Part shown: one piece after another, positions 26,020 through 33,751 of the stretch
Layout: the number at the start of each line of letters is the position of its first letter
Numbering within the stretch: position 1 is the stretch's first letter
Assembly (NCBI RefSeq): GCF_900114825.1
Contig: NZ_FOUI01000012.1
Location: forward strand, 1-45,814
DNA length: 45,814 nt
Direction of reading: 5' to 3'
Source: Halopseudomonas yangmingensis
GTDB lineage: Bacteria; Pseudomonadota; Gammaproteobacteria; Pseudomonadales; Pseudomonadaceae
Notes under the pieces: model-generated
What the model was told of the DNA's origin: nothing
Databases searched by the model: none
What the model saw: the letters and a program-made list of their open reading frames with translations, nothing else
Translations under genes and position numbers: made by a program

Positions 26020-27096
26020 CTATTTTAAAATAATCTTATTGACAACCAACCTACCATCGAACAAATTCTTAATAAATGAAAAATTCTCAAGCTGACCTAC
26101 AGTGAGGGACTCCTTACCCTTTATTTCAACTAAGCTTACAACACCAAAACTAACACTAATTAGGTCTGGCCACCCTCTAACACATGAAAGAGGCTCATTG
26201 GCATAACGCTCTAGTATTTTTTTCATTCGAGAAAAGCCTATACCCTCTAAAATCTGCACAACAACATCAGATGTAATATTGCTCTGTATTTTATAAGAAT
26301 TATTTTTTGCAAAACAAAAATCAAGCGAACGATTTTCATTTCTTATAAAATATAAATAATCAGAAAAAACTTTCTCTGTAAAAGCATCCAAAAAAATCTC
26401 TTCAAAACCAAACGCTTTAACACCAAGAATTGAAGACACCCTTACACCTGAATAAAAACTACGCATAACATCAAAAATCATTCTCTCAAGATCACGAATA
26501 AATACCCTCCATATATCATTTTCAACATAATACCACTGCTGAAAAGAAGACATATGATCACAAAAAATACTTTCAAGCGGACGTTCTGAATAAGGTAGAT
26601 GAACCTGCTCAATCGGTATATCAATAGCATCACATTGGGATTTAAGAGACTTAGTGCTCAACGAAAATGACCGACCTATATTCGTCAACTTAAGATCGCG
26701 ATCAATCAAAGCACCACAGCGCAAAAGCCTAACATCAGACTTAGTTAACCTCTCCTTATTAAGGTACTTCCTAAAGACCGATCTTTCCAAATTAGAAAGC
26801 TCATTAACATCTCGCTGCTGCCTATAAAAATCTTTAAGAATAAGATGGTACTCAATTATATGACCATGATAAAAAAAAGAAGAAGAATTCAATTGCCCAC
26901 AGACAAACTTATCAAACTGTTCTCGTAAATCATTCGAATGCTTAGAAACCTGAGATCGCCAACGCGAAATAGTACTTTTCCTTTTCATCGGTAAAATATT
27001 TTGAACATGACATACACGATCAAAAACCTCATCATCGCCAAGCTCCTCGCAAGCCTTGAGGATTACATACTTGAAATAATCAGAATAGTATCTCAA
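26020..27096 (-). CDS. VRR-NUC-domain protein, last gene of the recombinase operon
   Basis: A 358-residue protein with an unrecognised N-terminal two thirds (a basic helix near 38-50) and a C-terminal VRR-NUC nuclease signature: GWPDL (308-312), VEIKGK (323-328) and Gln335 in VGQLENF. These residues match the Asp, Glu-x-Lys and Gln of the PD-(D/E)xK VRR-NUC core. The gene is AT-rich like the recombinases and follows the island greB by 50 bases on the same strand. It converges on the hsd operon. It could process DNA ends during transposition, or be a defence nuclease; the context favours a role tied to the mobile core. Confidence 0.75.
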   Translation of the reverse strand: MRYYSDYFKYVILKACEELGDDEVFDRVCHVQNILPMKRKSTISRWRSQVSKHSNDLREQFDKFVCGQLNSSSFFYHGHIIEYHLILKDFYRQQRDVNELSNLERSVFRKYLNKERLTKSDVRLLRCGALIDRDLKLTNIGRSFSLSTKSLKSQCDAIDIPIEQVHLPYSERPLESIFCDHMSSFQQWYYVENDIWRVFIRDLERMIFDVMRSFYSGVRVSSILGVKAFGFEEIFLDAFTEKVFSDYLYFIRNENRSLDFCFAKNNSYKIQSNITSDVVVQILEGIGFSRMKKILERYANEPLSCVRGWPDLISVSFGVVSLVEIKGKESLTVGQLENFSFIKNLFDGRLVVNKIILK

Positions 27097-27146
27097 GAAA
27101 CCTCCTAATCAACCATACATCAGAAATCGGAAACCGCAGAAAAATA

Positions 27147-27632
27147 TTATCTAAAAAAATCAGGCCGATATTCAATAGATTCAATAACCCATGAAGCAAA
27201 AGAATCAGGCAACTCCAAAATGAATTCATCACCAACACTTTTACCTAAGCACGCCCTTACAATAGGCGCATTTACAGAAACGTAATCTTTCTTTCCATAA
27301 ATCTCATCAGGACCAACTATTCTAAAAATCAACGAATTATCTTCATCATCTAGCAATGTGATCCAGGCGCCAAAGAAAACCTTTCCTTCTTGAACGGGGC
27401 TATATTCAATTACACGAAGTTTTTCTAAGCGATTCCTCAAAAACCGTACCCGACGATCTATCTCTCGCAACCTTTTCTTATTATATTGATAATCAGCATT
27501 CTCAGAACGATCTCCAAGGCTTGCAGCCCACTGCACTAGCTTTGTAAATTCAGGACGTTCTTTCCGCCACAAGTTATCTAGCTCGCTTTTAAGCTGCAAA
27601 AAACCTTCGGGAGTAATTACGTTTGTATCCAT
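27147..27632 (-). CDS. greB: Island-encoded GreB-type transcription elongation factor
   Basis: A complete 161-residue Gre factor. Residues 1-75 form the coiled coil with the acidic tip GDRSENADY, where Asp41 and Glu44 are at the catalytic positions known for GreA/GreB. The C-terminal FKBP-like domain contains FRIVGPDEI (104-112) and ends in IEYRPDF. It is clearly homologous to the broken host GreB (shared RIVGPDEI and LREID-RVRFLR-RLEKL), but its codons are AT-rich and it differs at many positions, so it is not a recent copy of the host gene. It starts six bases after gmtX on the same strand. It very likely replaces the GreB function destroyed by insertion. Confidence 0.92.
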   Translation of the reverse strand: MDTNVITPEGFLQLKSELDNLWRKERPEFTKLVQWAASLGDRSENADYQYNKKRLREIDRRVRFLRNRLEKLRVIEYSPVQEGKVFFGAWITLLDDEDNSLIFRIVGPDEIYGKKDYVSVNAPIVRACLGKSVGDEFILELPDSFASWVIESIEYRPDFFR

Positions 27633-27638
27633 ATTATC

Positions 27639-28244
27639 CTACAGAAAATTGAGAGCCTTTCTTACGGCATCAGATGTGGCTGCGCGCAAAACAACAGTAC
27701 CAGAGGCATCAACAATTTCGCCATACTCCGATATCGAAAAACCCCACTTATTTAGAAAATCATCAGAAACAATATACTCAAGTGCGCGTCGCTCAAGATT
27801 TGTAAATTTGGCATCCTCATCTAAAATCACGTTTTGATAATCACTTACGGCAATACGTGCGGATGGGGGTATAAACTCAGCAAGCTTCTTTTTTGCAGCC
27901 GCCAATTCAGCCGCCTGCATACGAACCAAAAGCTTAAGCTTTGGGCTATTAATTTCTTCAATCCAATCATCATCGCCTTTAGGATAAATAACAGACTTCT
28001 TTTCAGCATATTGGCTAGAAAAAAAACTTAATAGCTCTCTATAAACTTGCCCCGTCTTATTATTAATACTTTGTGCTTTAGGAACACCCCTATTGTAACC
28101 AAGGCGCGCGATAGTTGCTGCAGAAAAGTCATATATCTTACGCTTTTCTTGCTCAAGACAAATCTGATAAATAGCATCAAGCGTCTTGCTTACTTTAGGC
28201 GATGAAGACTGCTTGAGGTTTTTAAGAAAATCTTCTGCATTCAC
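27639..28244 (-). CDS. gmtX: Third protein of the recombinase trio (GmtX-like)
   Basis: A 201-residue soluble protein with no catalytic motif that I recognise. The N-terminal 70 residues are helical, perhaps helix-turn-helix (DFSAATIARLGY, then QVYRELLSFF). A short coiled-coil stretch (RMQAAELAAAKKKLAEF) and a C-terminal alpha/beta part follow. Size and position directly after the two recombinases fit the GmtX member of the Gamma-Mobile-Trio, comparable to TnpC of Tn554, which assists recombination. It starts 10 bases after gmtZ and ends six bases before the island greB. Confidence 0.75.
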   Translation of the reverse strand: MNAEDFLKNLKQSSSPKVSKTLDAIYQICLEQEKRKIYDFSAATIARLGYNRGVPKAQSINNKTGQVYRELLSFFSSQYAEKKSVIYPKGDDDWIEEINSPKLKLLVRMQAAELAAAKKKLAEFIPPSARIAVSDYQNVILDEDAKFTNLERRALEYIVSDDFLNKWGFSISEYGEIVDASGTVVLRAATSDAVRKALNFL

Positions 28245-28254
28245 TGAAAATTCC

Positions 28255-30990
28255 TCATAAAATTTCCTGTACGGATCTTTTTCGGATTAGCTCAATTTCA
28301 GAAAGCTCTATTCTTTCAGGACCAACCAAATCGCAAAGTTTTAAATCACCATTAATCAAACTATTAATTTTACCCCACGAACCAACTCTGGTCTTAAACA
28401 AAGCGACCAGTTGATTACCAACCACCAGCTGCTCCTCTTTTGAAAGCAAAAACAATCCGGGAGCCATATCGTTAAAAGTAGCCATACGATCCAACAACTG
28501 AGACCGTGGAAATACAGCCCTTGATGGATTACAACTTTCATAAATAGTTGCGTTCTCACAAATCTCATGTAGCTGTTGAAAATGTGATGACTCTTCTACT
28601 TCAATCTTTATTTCAGATTCTGGCATTTTTATCAGCTGCAAACTTGATTCACCAGAGTCAAGAACACCATTAGCGACTGATTGCGAAAGCTGAATTAATT
28701 TATATGAAGACTGAAGATCACATAAAAGCATATCAAACTTTTTAGCCGCAGACTCATACTCAGACTCCAGCTTTCTTATTTTAAACTCCAAGACCTTGCG
28801 CTCTTCATAATCAAAGCTTTTATTTTTTAGCTGTGCCAAATATTCCTGCCTATCAAGATCTGACAACCGTGTATTTATATTTTGAATTTTTACTTGTAGA
28901 TCATCACAAATAGCAGATTGCTCGTTAGCCTCAAACAAAACCTCATTGGTAATTGAGAGCAAACCGCCCAAAAATACGGGGCCAGTAATGAAATGTCGGC
29001 AACGTAAACAATTTTGAATCCCAAGATATCCTGCTGGAGCAGGGCTTCTTACTTTCGAGCCAGCAATTTCCTCTCCACCATCATCACACCTGGAGGCAGC
29101 GTACGGACAGATACCGTAATCTCTAAAAACATAATTTCCCGCAGGAACATCATTCGTAAGAGACCGAAGCAAATCCTGATTTGAACCAACAAGCTGATTC
29201 TTTACCGACTCAATTTGGTTTTGCTCAATAAGTGCCTGAGTGGCTTCTGCTTGTGATTTTAAAGCCTTCTTCTCAGCCTCTTCTAAGCGCTGCCTAATAT
29301 CTGTATGATTTATTTTGCAATAATAGATAGACATGACAATAGAAGAGTGACCTACAATCTTCATTACAACTTCTATTGGCAGCCCATACTCCATAACATA
29401 TGCGGTAATCAAACTAACTCTCATGGAGTGTGGCGTATACTTTGATTTGTAGTTGGAAAGACGGTAAGGAGTTCCATTCACCTCAGCCAACTTAAGGCTA
29501 GCAGGCTGGATATGATAAAGCGCGGCAGCAAGACGCGTGGTAAGTGCCAAACTCGGATTCTTTGGCTCTACGTCACCAAAAGCCCGAAATAGAAAGCAGT
29601 TAACGCCTCTGGCTCGAAGCTGTAGTTCATTGAGGTTTGTACGCACACAACGGGTCCATGGCGTTGCCTCAGAAATTGAGTTGTATTTTTGTTGCCATTT
29701 TCGGAGTCTTACCAACCAATAGGCTAGATCCTCTGGGATCCAGGGAATGCTATACCCAGCTCCGTTGTTACTGGTCTTGTTTGTAGTAACATACATCCCT
29801 ATGTTGCCATCAGACATTTTTTTAATGAATGACTGGGCCTTTGTAGTGCCGGCCAAACCCCCAGTATTCTTAACCCAAATTATTGATCCATTGGGGCCAA
29901 TTTCAGCGATCTCATTATCGCCTTCCCCTGAATCGTTATATGATATCTGCCTGCCTCTCAACGGCACCTTTGTCAAGGCATAAGTATGGATCCAGTCAAT
30001 TGGACACCAAATTTGATACTCTCCTAGCCGCTCCCTGTAAACACAGTCCGGATCTTTTTTATCTATTAATTTTCTAGGAACGCTTATCCAGTCAGTGTCA
30101 AATTTTTGCAGATGAACCAAGTCCTTAAATGTCTTTGCATTTTTCGGAACAATCCAATCTTGGCAGCGCCTTACAAAATAATACTGCAAACATGGCTTAG
30201 TTGACTCGCCTCTAACAGGCGATGTAACGCTCTTATCATCAGTCATAAACTGGAAAGGATTACGAGCATTCATGACACGAACAATTTCACCAGTATCTTC
30301 ATCTTCGTCAGTAAGATCATTTTCAATAACAAAGTTCAGGAACTCATTTACTGCGATTATCACGTTTCGGCGATAGTTATCCGTCGGGAGCAAATCAAGC
30401 TCTTTACGAAATGGTCGTATATTAACCTTTTCTTTTGTGAGGAATTCTTGTGGCGACTTACTCTTTTCGTGCTTCTCAATATACATTCTTACAAATCTAC
30501 AAAGGTTGTTTATCTTAGAGCCACCCCCCAAAGCCTGCCTCATAAACTCTTCTATCTTATCTGCCCATAACTTATATGGCTCAGATATATATCTCAACTG
30601 GTAAGGCTTTTCTTTTCCGCAGAATTCGTACCAATCCTCCCACTCTTCTCCGTAAGCTTCTTCAGGTGCTCTAGGATAGCGCGCATCATTATTCAAGGAA
30701 TTAACCCATGATATGTACGCTTTCTTAGAGCCTATTTTACTGGCAATTACTTCTTTCTTGAGCTTTTTGTATGAAATCAAATCTGGGATATCAAAAAAAT
30801 CCACATATCCTTTCCACTCTTCACTAAAAACCCTCTCAGGATGCGCCGGCAGCCCTGGTATATCTTTATAACGCCGCCTATATTGGGGCGAATTATTTAT
30901 GCCATTTTCTCTAATTATTGACTTAAGCTCATCCAAATTAGACGGACTGACAGGCGCCCCAATAAAATCACCTTTATCATCCTTTTTCAT
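28255..30990 (-). CDS. gmtZ: Large tyrosine recombinase (GmtZ-like, VPA1269-type)
   Basis: A 911-residue protein. The N-terminal 130 residues contain two repeats of a Trp/Tyr-rich motif (FSEEWKGYVDFF and YGEEWEDWYEFC). A core-binding region spans about 140-225. The tyrosine-recombinase domain (about 335-565) has Arg in LRGRQ (345-347), HSMR (521-524), GHSS (547-550) and the nucleophile region YY (556-557). A Cys cluster follows (628, 635, 661, 664; probably zinc), then a long coiled coil (about 690-770) and a helical tail. It overlaps gmtY by 14 bases. Confidence 0.83.
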   Translation of the reverse strand: MKKDDKGDFIGAPVSPSNLDELKSIIRENGINNSPQYRRRYKDIPGLPAHPERVFSEEWKGYVDFFDIPDLISYKKLKKEVIASKIGSKKAYISWVNSLNNDARYPRAPEEAYGEEWEDWYEFCGKEKPYQLRYISEPYKLWADKIEEFMRQALGGGSKINNLCRFVRMYIEKHEKSKSPQEFLTKEKVNIRPFRKELDLLPTDNYRRNVIIAVNEFLNFVIENDLTDEDEDTGEIVRVMNARNPFQFMTDDKSVTSPVRGESTKPCLQYYFVRRCQDWIVPKNAKTFKDLVHLQKFDTDWISVPRKLIDKKDPDCVYRERLGEYQIWCPIDWIHTYALTKVPLRGRQISYNDSGEGDNEIAEIGPNGSIIWVKNTGGLAGTTKAQSFIKKMSDGNIGMYVTTNKTSNNGAGYSIPWIPEDLAYWLVRLRKWQQKYNSISEATPWTRCVRTNLNELQLRARGVNCFLFRAFGDVEPKNPSLALTTRLAAALYHIQPASLKLAEVNGTPYRLSNYKSKYTPHSMRVSLITAYVMEYGLPIEVVMKIVGHSSIVMSIYYCKINHTDIRQRLEEAEKKALKSQAEATQALIEQNQIESVKNQLVGSNQDLLRSLTNDVPAGNYVFRDYGICPYAASRCDDGGEEIAGSKVRSPAPAGYLGIQNCLRCRHFITGPVFLGGLLSITNEVLFEANEQSAICDDLQVKIQNINTRLSDLDRQEYLAQLKNKSFDYEERKVLEFKIRKLESEYESAAKKFDMLLCDLQSSYKLIQLSQSVANGVLDSGESSLQLIKMPESEIKIEVEESSHFQQLHEICENATIYESCNPSRAVFPRSQLLDRMATFNDMAPGLFLLSKEEQLVVGNQLVALFKTRVGSWGKINSLINGDLKLCDLVGPERIELSEIELIRKRSVQEIL

Positions 30991-32302
30991 TGTTTAAATT
31001 CCTCATCTGATCCCTCACATCTTCATTGGTTGGCTTTATGTATATCAAGCATGAGTTTGGGCTCTTATGATGCATCATTTTTTGCAACTCGACTTGACTA
31101 AAGCCCATTTTCCTCCCTCTATAACCGTAAGCATGCCTATGCCCATGCTCTGTTGTACCAAACTCTTTCTTACAGATTAAACCAATTCGCTCTACAGCTC
31201 TTTTATGTCGCTGCTGGAAATTTTTCAAAGTTTCCGGTTCTCCCTTGTCGTTAGTAAAGGCAAATGGGTGAAATCTAACCGGCTCAACACGCTGAAACTT
31301 TAAATATTTAACCCATAAATTAATAAAGTCTCTTGCTTTACTTGCAGGATTAAATACAACCTCAAAATAACCATCCTTACTGGCGAGCATCGGATTTTTC
31401 CACCCCGAGTACAGACGCTCAGTTATTTGATATTTATTCCTTGACTTATAATCTGTTTCGCTTATCAAATACTCCGACCTATTCTTATATTTCAAATCAG
31501 GCGAACGACCATATTCCGGATGATAAACCCTTACTAAAGCCTCATCTGCATGAACTGGATGCACTGTAATATCTGATATGTACAAGTGAAAAACTTCGCT
31601 CTTCCTCAGGCCGCCATAATTCATCAACATGGTTATCAACTGCGAGCGATAGTCATGTTTATTTCTTGCATAAAAACCTTTCATTAACAAATTTTCAATT
31701 TTATCCTCTGGAAATCTTTCTGCTTTTTCGTTGCTTACCATCATTTGCATTGGTGTATAAATCAGCCTTTTTCTTCCCGCCATCTTTTTAGCTTCAGAGT
31801 ACGAAGAGAGATGATTCAAGAACACATTTGCCTGCTTATTATAGTAAGCACACCAATTCATCCTCTCTTCCCAGCCAGTTGCTTCTCTGAAAGGATTTAT
31901 TAGACTATCATCATGCCCTTCTTGTCGCGCAATAAAGTCAGTGTAATTTGTAATATTAGAAAGAATATTATTGGCGTCCACGAGGTCTCTTGGCTTCCAA
32001 TACAACCCTAGCGGGTCAGTACTAGATTCATAGTCAATAGTTCCTGTCACCAATGCCTCTGTGAAACTCTTAAGTAGTGCAGTAGTCTTTTTAAAACCAA
32101 ACGCCGCTTCTACATAATCAATTAAAAGTCGCACCGAAAATACCGACCGTTGCTTCCAAGACTGACTCTTGTCAGAATTCCAGGCAAGATATCTCAAGTG
32201 CGAAATCAGTATCCCTTTACTCGTGTACACAGCAGGCAATGTTTGCTTTTTGCCGCTAGCGATATCTGTGTAGTCAACAATCAGTTTGAATGTACTTTTC
32301 AT
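30977..32302 (-). CDS. gmtY: Tyrosine recombinase (GmtY-like)
   Basis: A 441-residue phage-integrase-type recombinase with a complete catalytic set: Arg233 in GGLRKSE, HGHR (386-389), His411/His412 in MMHHKS and the nucleophile Tyr421 in IYIKP. The N-terminal 180 residues should bind the core sites. It is the first gene of the operon and lies next to the right end of the island, as expected for an element that encodes its own recombinase beside its end. No Shine-Dalgarno is visible before the ATG; instead a run of CATCA pentamers sits 18 bases upstream. Confidence 0.87.
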   Translation of the reverse strand: MKSTFKLIVDYTDIASGKKQTLPAVYTSKGILISHLRYLAWNSDKSQSWKQRSVFSVRLLIDYVEAAFGFKKTTALLKSFTEALVTGTIDYESSTDPLGLYWKPRDLVDANNILSNITNYTDFIARQEGHDDSLINPFREATGWEERMNWCAYYNKQANVFLNHLSSYSEAKKMAGRKRLIYTPMQMMVSNEKAERFPEDKIENLLMKGFYARNKHDYRSQLITMLMNYGGLRKSEVFHLYISDITVHPVHADEALVRVYHPEYGRSPDLKYKNRSEYLISETDYKSRNKYQITERLYSGWKNPMLASKDGYFEVVFNPASKARDFINLWVKYLKFQRVEPVRFHPFAFTNDKGEPETLKNFQQRHKRAVERIGLICKKEFGTTEHGHRHAYGYRGRKMGFSQVELQKMMHHKSPNSCLIYIKPTNEDVRDQMRNLNNEKG

Positions 32303-32320
32303 GGGAAAACGCTGTGGCTG

Positions 32321-32350
32321 TGATGTGATGTGATGTGATGTGATGTGATG
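32321..32350. repeat. Pentanucleotide microsatellite (TGATG)6 upstream of gmtY
   Basis: Six exact copies of TGATG (CATCA on the gmtY strand) lie in the 5' untranslated or promoter region of the recombinase operon, 18 bases from its start codon. Such runs readily gain or lose units during replication. Confidence 0.9.
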
Positions 32351-32409
32351 ACACCAACCCTACCCCACTGAAGGCAGCTGAAGACAGCCCTTGAGCTTAA
32401 AAATAGTAG

Positions 32410-32436
32410 GATTTCTTTAGGGGTTCTAATACATCT
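32410..32436. other. Right junction of the island within greB (attR)
   Basis: Island sequence ends ...TTTCTTTAGGGGTTCTAA, and greB resumes at 32430 with TACATCTACGGC (Tyr-Ile-Tyr-Gly). Read on the other strand the host edge is GATGTA. The hexamer GATGTA is, from memory, also the core of the Tn554 attachment site; this match may be chance. Confidence 0.72.
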
Positions 32437-32762
32437 ACGGCAAGAAGATGCTGCGCGAGATCGACAGCCGCGTGCGTTTTCTGCGCAAGCGACTGGAGAA
32501 ACTCAAGGTGGTCGAGCAGCCGCCGGCCGACCTGAACCGGATATTTTTCAGCGCCCATGTCAGTCTGGAGGACGAACAGGGCGACGCCCTGCAGGTACGT
32601 ATCGTCGGCCCCGACGAAATCGACCCCAAGCGCCACTGGATCAGCATCGACAGCCCCCTGGCCCGCGCCCTGCTGGGCAAAACAGTGGATGACGAAATCA
32701 GCGTACAGACGCCGACCGGGGAGAAACTCTGGTGGGTGCTGGGGATTGATTACCGCGGCTAA
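32430..32762 (+). pseudogene. greB: greB, 3' fragment, separated from its start by the island
   Basis: This fragment encodes Tyr-Ile-Tyr-Gly-Lys-Lys onward: the second coiled-coil helix (LREIDSRVRFLRKRLEKL) and the whole FKBP-like C-terminal domain (VRIVGPDEIDP, ending GIDYRG). An internal ATG at 32448 could give a 104-residue product but has no convincing ribosome site. Without the acidic tip such a product could not stimulate RNA cleavage, and if expressed it might occupy the polymerase channel. Its stop overlaps the stop of the convergent finR gene by four bases. Confidence 0.92.
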
Positions 32763-33649
32763 GCCGTCCCGCCCATCTCCCGGCACAGCTCCAGCCAGCG
32801 CAGCACCCCCGGACCGAGGAAACGCTCGCGCTGCAGGACAAAATACAATCGCCGGCGAAAATCACGCTGCGGCACCGCCAGCGGCACCAGCGAGCCGCGC
32901 CGAAAGGCCTCCTCAAGGGTCAACGAGGACAGACAACCCAGCCCCAGGCCGGCCTCCACTGCACGTTTGATCGCCTCGGTATGCTGCAACTCCAGACGGA
33001 TATCCAGCTCCGGCAGCAAACCGTGCATCGCCCATTCGAAGTGCTGGCGGGTCCCCGAACCGCGCTCGCGCACCACCCACTGCGCCGCCAGCAGATCGGC
33101 ATCGGTCAGCCAGGGCCGCCCGGCCAACGGATGGTCCGGGGCACAGAACACCACCAGTTCATCATCACGCCAGTGGATCATCTGCAGTTCCGGGTGCTGC
33201 AGCTCGCCCTCGATCAGCCCGATATCCAGCTCGAAATTCGCCAGCTTGGCCACAATGCTGGCGGTATTTGCCACCTCCAACTCAACCCGCGCCCCGCTCT
33301 GCTCGGCCATATAGCGCGCCATGATCTGCACCGCCAGGTAGTTGCCGATACTCAGGGTCGCGCCAACCCGCAAATGCCCGGCCTGCTGGTGCTGCTGCAG
33401 AGCCTGTTCAAGGTCACGGGCCTGTTCCAGCAAGGCCTCGGCGCGCGGGCGCAGGGTGCGCCCCAGCTCATTCAGCTGCAGGCGCTTGCCAACCCGGTCA
33501 AACAGCTGCACATCGAACTGGGTTTCCAGCTCGCGCAGCGCACTGGACGCCGCCGACTGCGACATTGCCAGTGACTCGGCGGCACGGCTGAGGTTCTCGC
33601 GGCTGGCGGTCGCCAGAAAGACCTCAAGCTGACGCAGGGTAAACTTCAT
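32759..33649 (-). CDS. finR: LysR-family regulator (FinR-like)
   Basis: A 296-residue LysR-type regulator. The N-terminal winged helix (FTLRQLEVFLATASRENLSR, then AAESLAMSQSAASSALRELE) is followed by a periplasmic-binding-like effector domain (about 90-290). It is divergent from the ferredoxin-NADP reductase gene. In Pseudomonas the LysR protein encoded next to fprA is FinR, which induces fprA under superoxide stress; the name rests on that arrangement. A 31-base palindrome between the two genes is the likely operator. Confidence 0.82.
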   Translation of the reverse strand: MKFTLRQLEVFLATASRENLSRAAESLAMSQSAASSALRELETQFDVQLFDRVGKRLQLNELGRTLRPRAEALLEQARDLEQALQQHQQAGHLRVGATLSIGNYLAVQIMARYMAEQSGARVELEVANTASIVAKLANFELDIGLIEGELQHPELQMIHWRDDELVVFCAPDHPLAGRPWLTDADLLAAQWVVRERGSGTRQHFEWAMHGLLPELDIRLELQHTEAIKRAVEAGLGLGCLSSLTLEEAFRRGSLVPLAVPQRDFRRRLYFVLQRERFLGPGVLRWLELCREMGGTA

Positions 33650-33653
33650 ATTC

Positions 33654-33684
33654 GATTATTCCGATAAGCGTTATCTAAATAATC
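33654..33684. promoter_or_regulatory. Palindromic operator between finR and fpr
   Basis: Nested inverted repeats are centred on GCG: inner arms GATAA and TTATC, outer arms GATTATT and AATAATC, each separated by two bases. The site starts five bases upstream of the finR ATG and lies 68 bases before fpr, an ideal place for a LysR protein that represses itself and activates the divergent gene. Confidence 0.78.
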
Positions 33685-33751
33685 CACTTAACCGATTTAT
33701 CAATCAAGCCTAGACTTCCGTCCATTCGCTACAGCCCTTGAGGAAACCCGC

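Larger units (their letters stand above)
8057..32429. mobile_element. Gamma-Mobile-Trio-like genomic island inserted in greB, about 24.4 kb
   Basis: Both edges are set by the broken greB reading frame. The island carries, at its right end and reading inward, a trio of a 441-residue tyrosine recombinase, a 911-residue tyrosine recombinase and a 201-residue third protein. Sizes, order and overlaps match the described Gamma-Mobile-Trio (GmtY, GmtZ, GmtX), which is also organised like the TnpA/TnpB/TnpC set of Tn554. Cargo includes a helicase module, a Kongming-type operon and a type I restriction operon. No conjugation, phage structural or replication genes are seen. The ends show short imperfect inverted similarity (AAAGAA about 10 bases in, TACTAT further in) but no long repeat. 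Confidence 0.87.

Noticed and set aside
27147-27632. The island greB as a recent duplication of the host gene
   Set aside because: The proteins differ at many positions and codon use is quite different, so it was acquired with the element.
32321-32350. The TGATG run as a chain of overlapping stop-start codons for coupled translation
   Set aside because: No gene ends in or starts from it on the plus strand; a simple microsatellite explains it.
8057-32429. The island as a prophage or integrative conjugative element
   Set aside because: No capsid, tail, terminase, relaxase or type IV secretion genes are seen, and the recombinase trio explains mobility.
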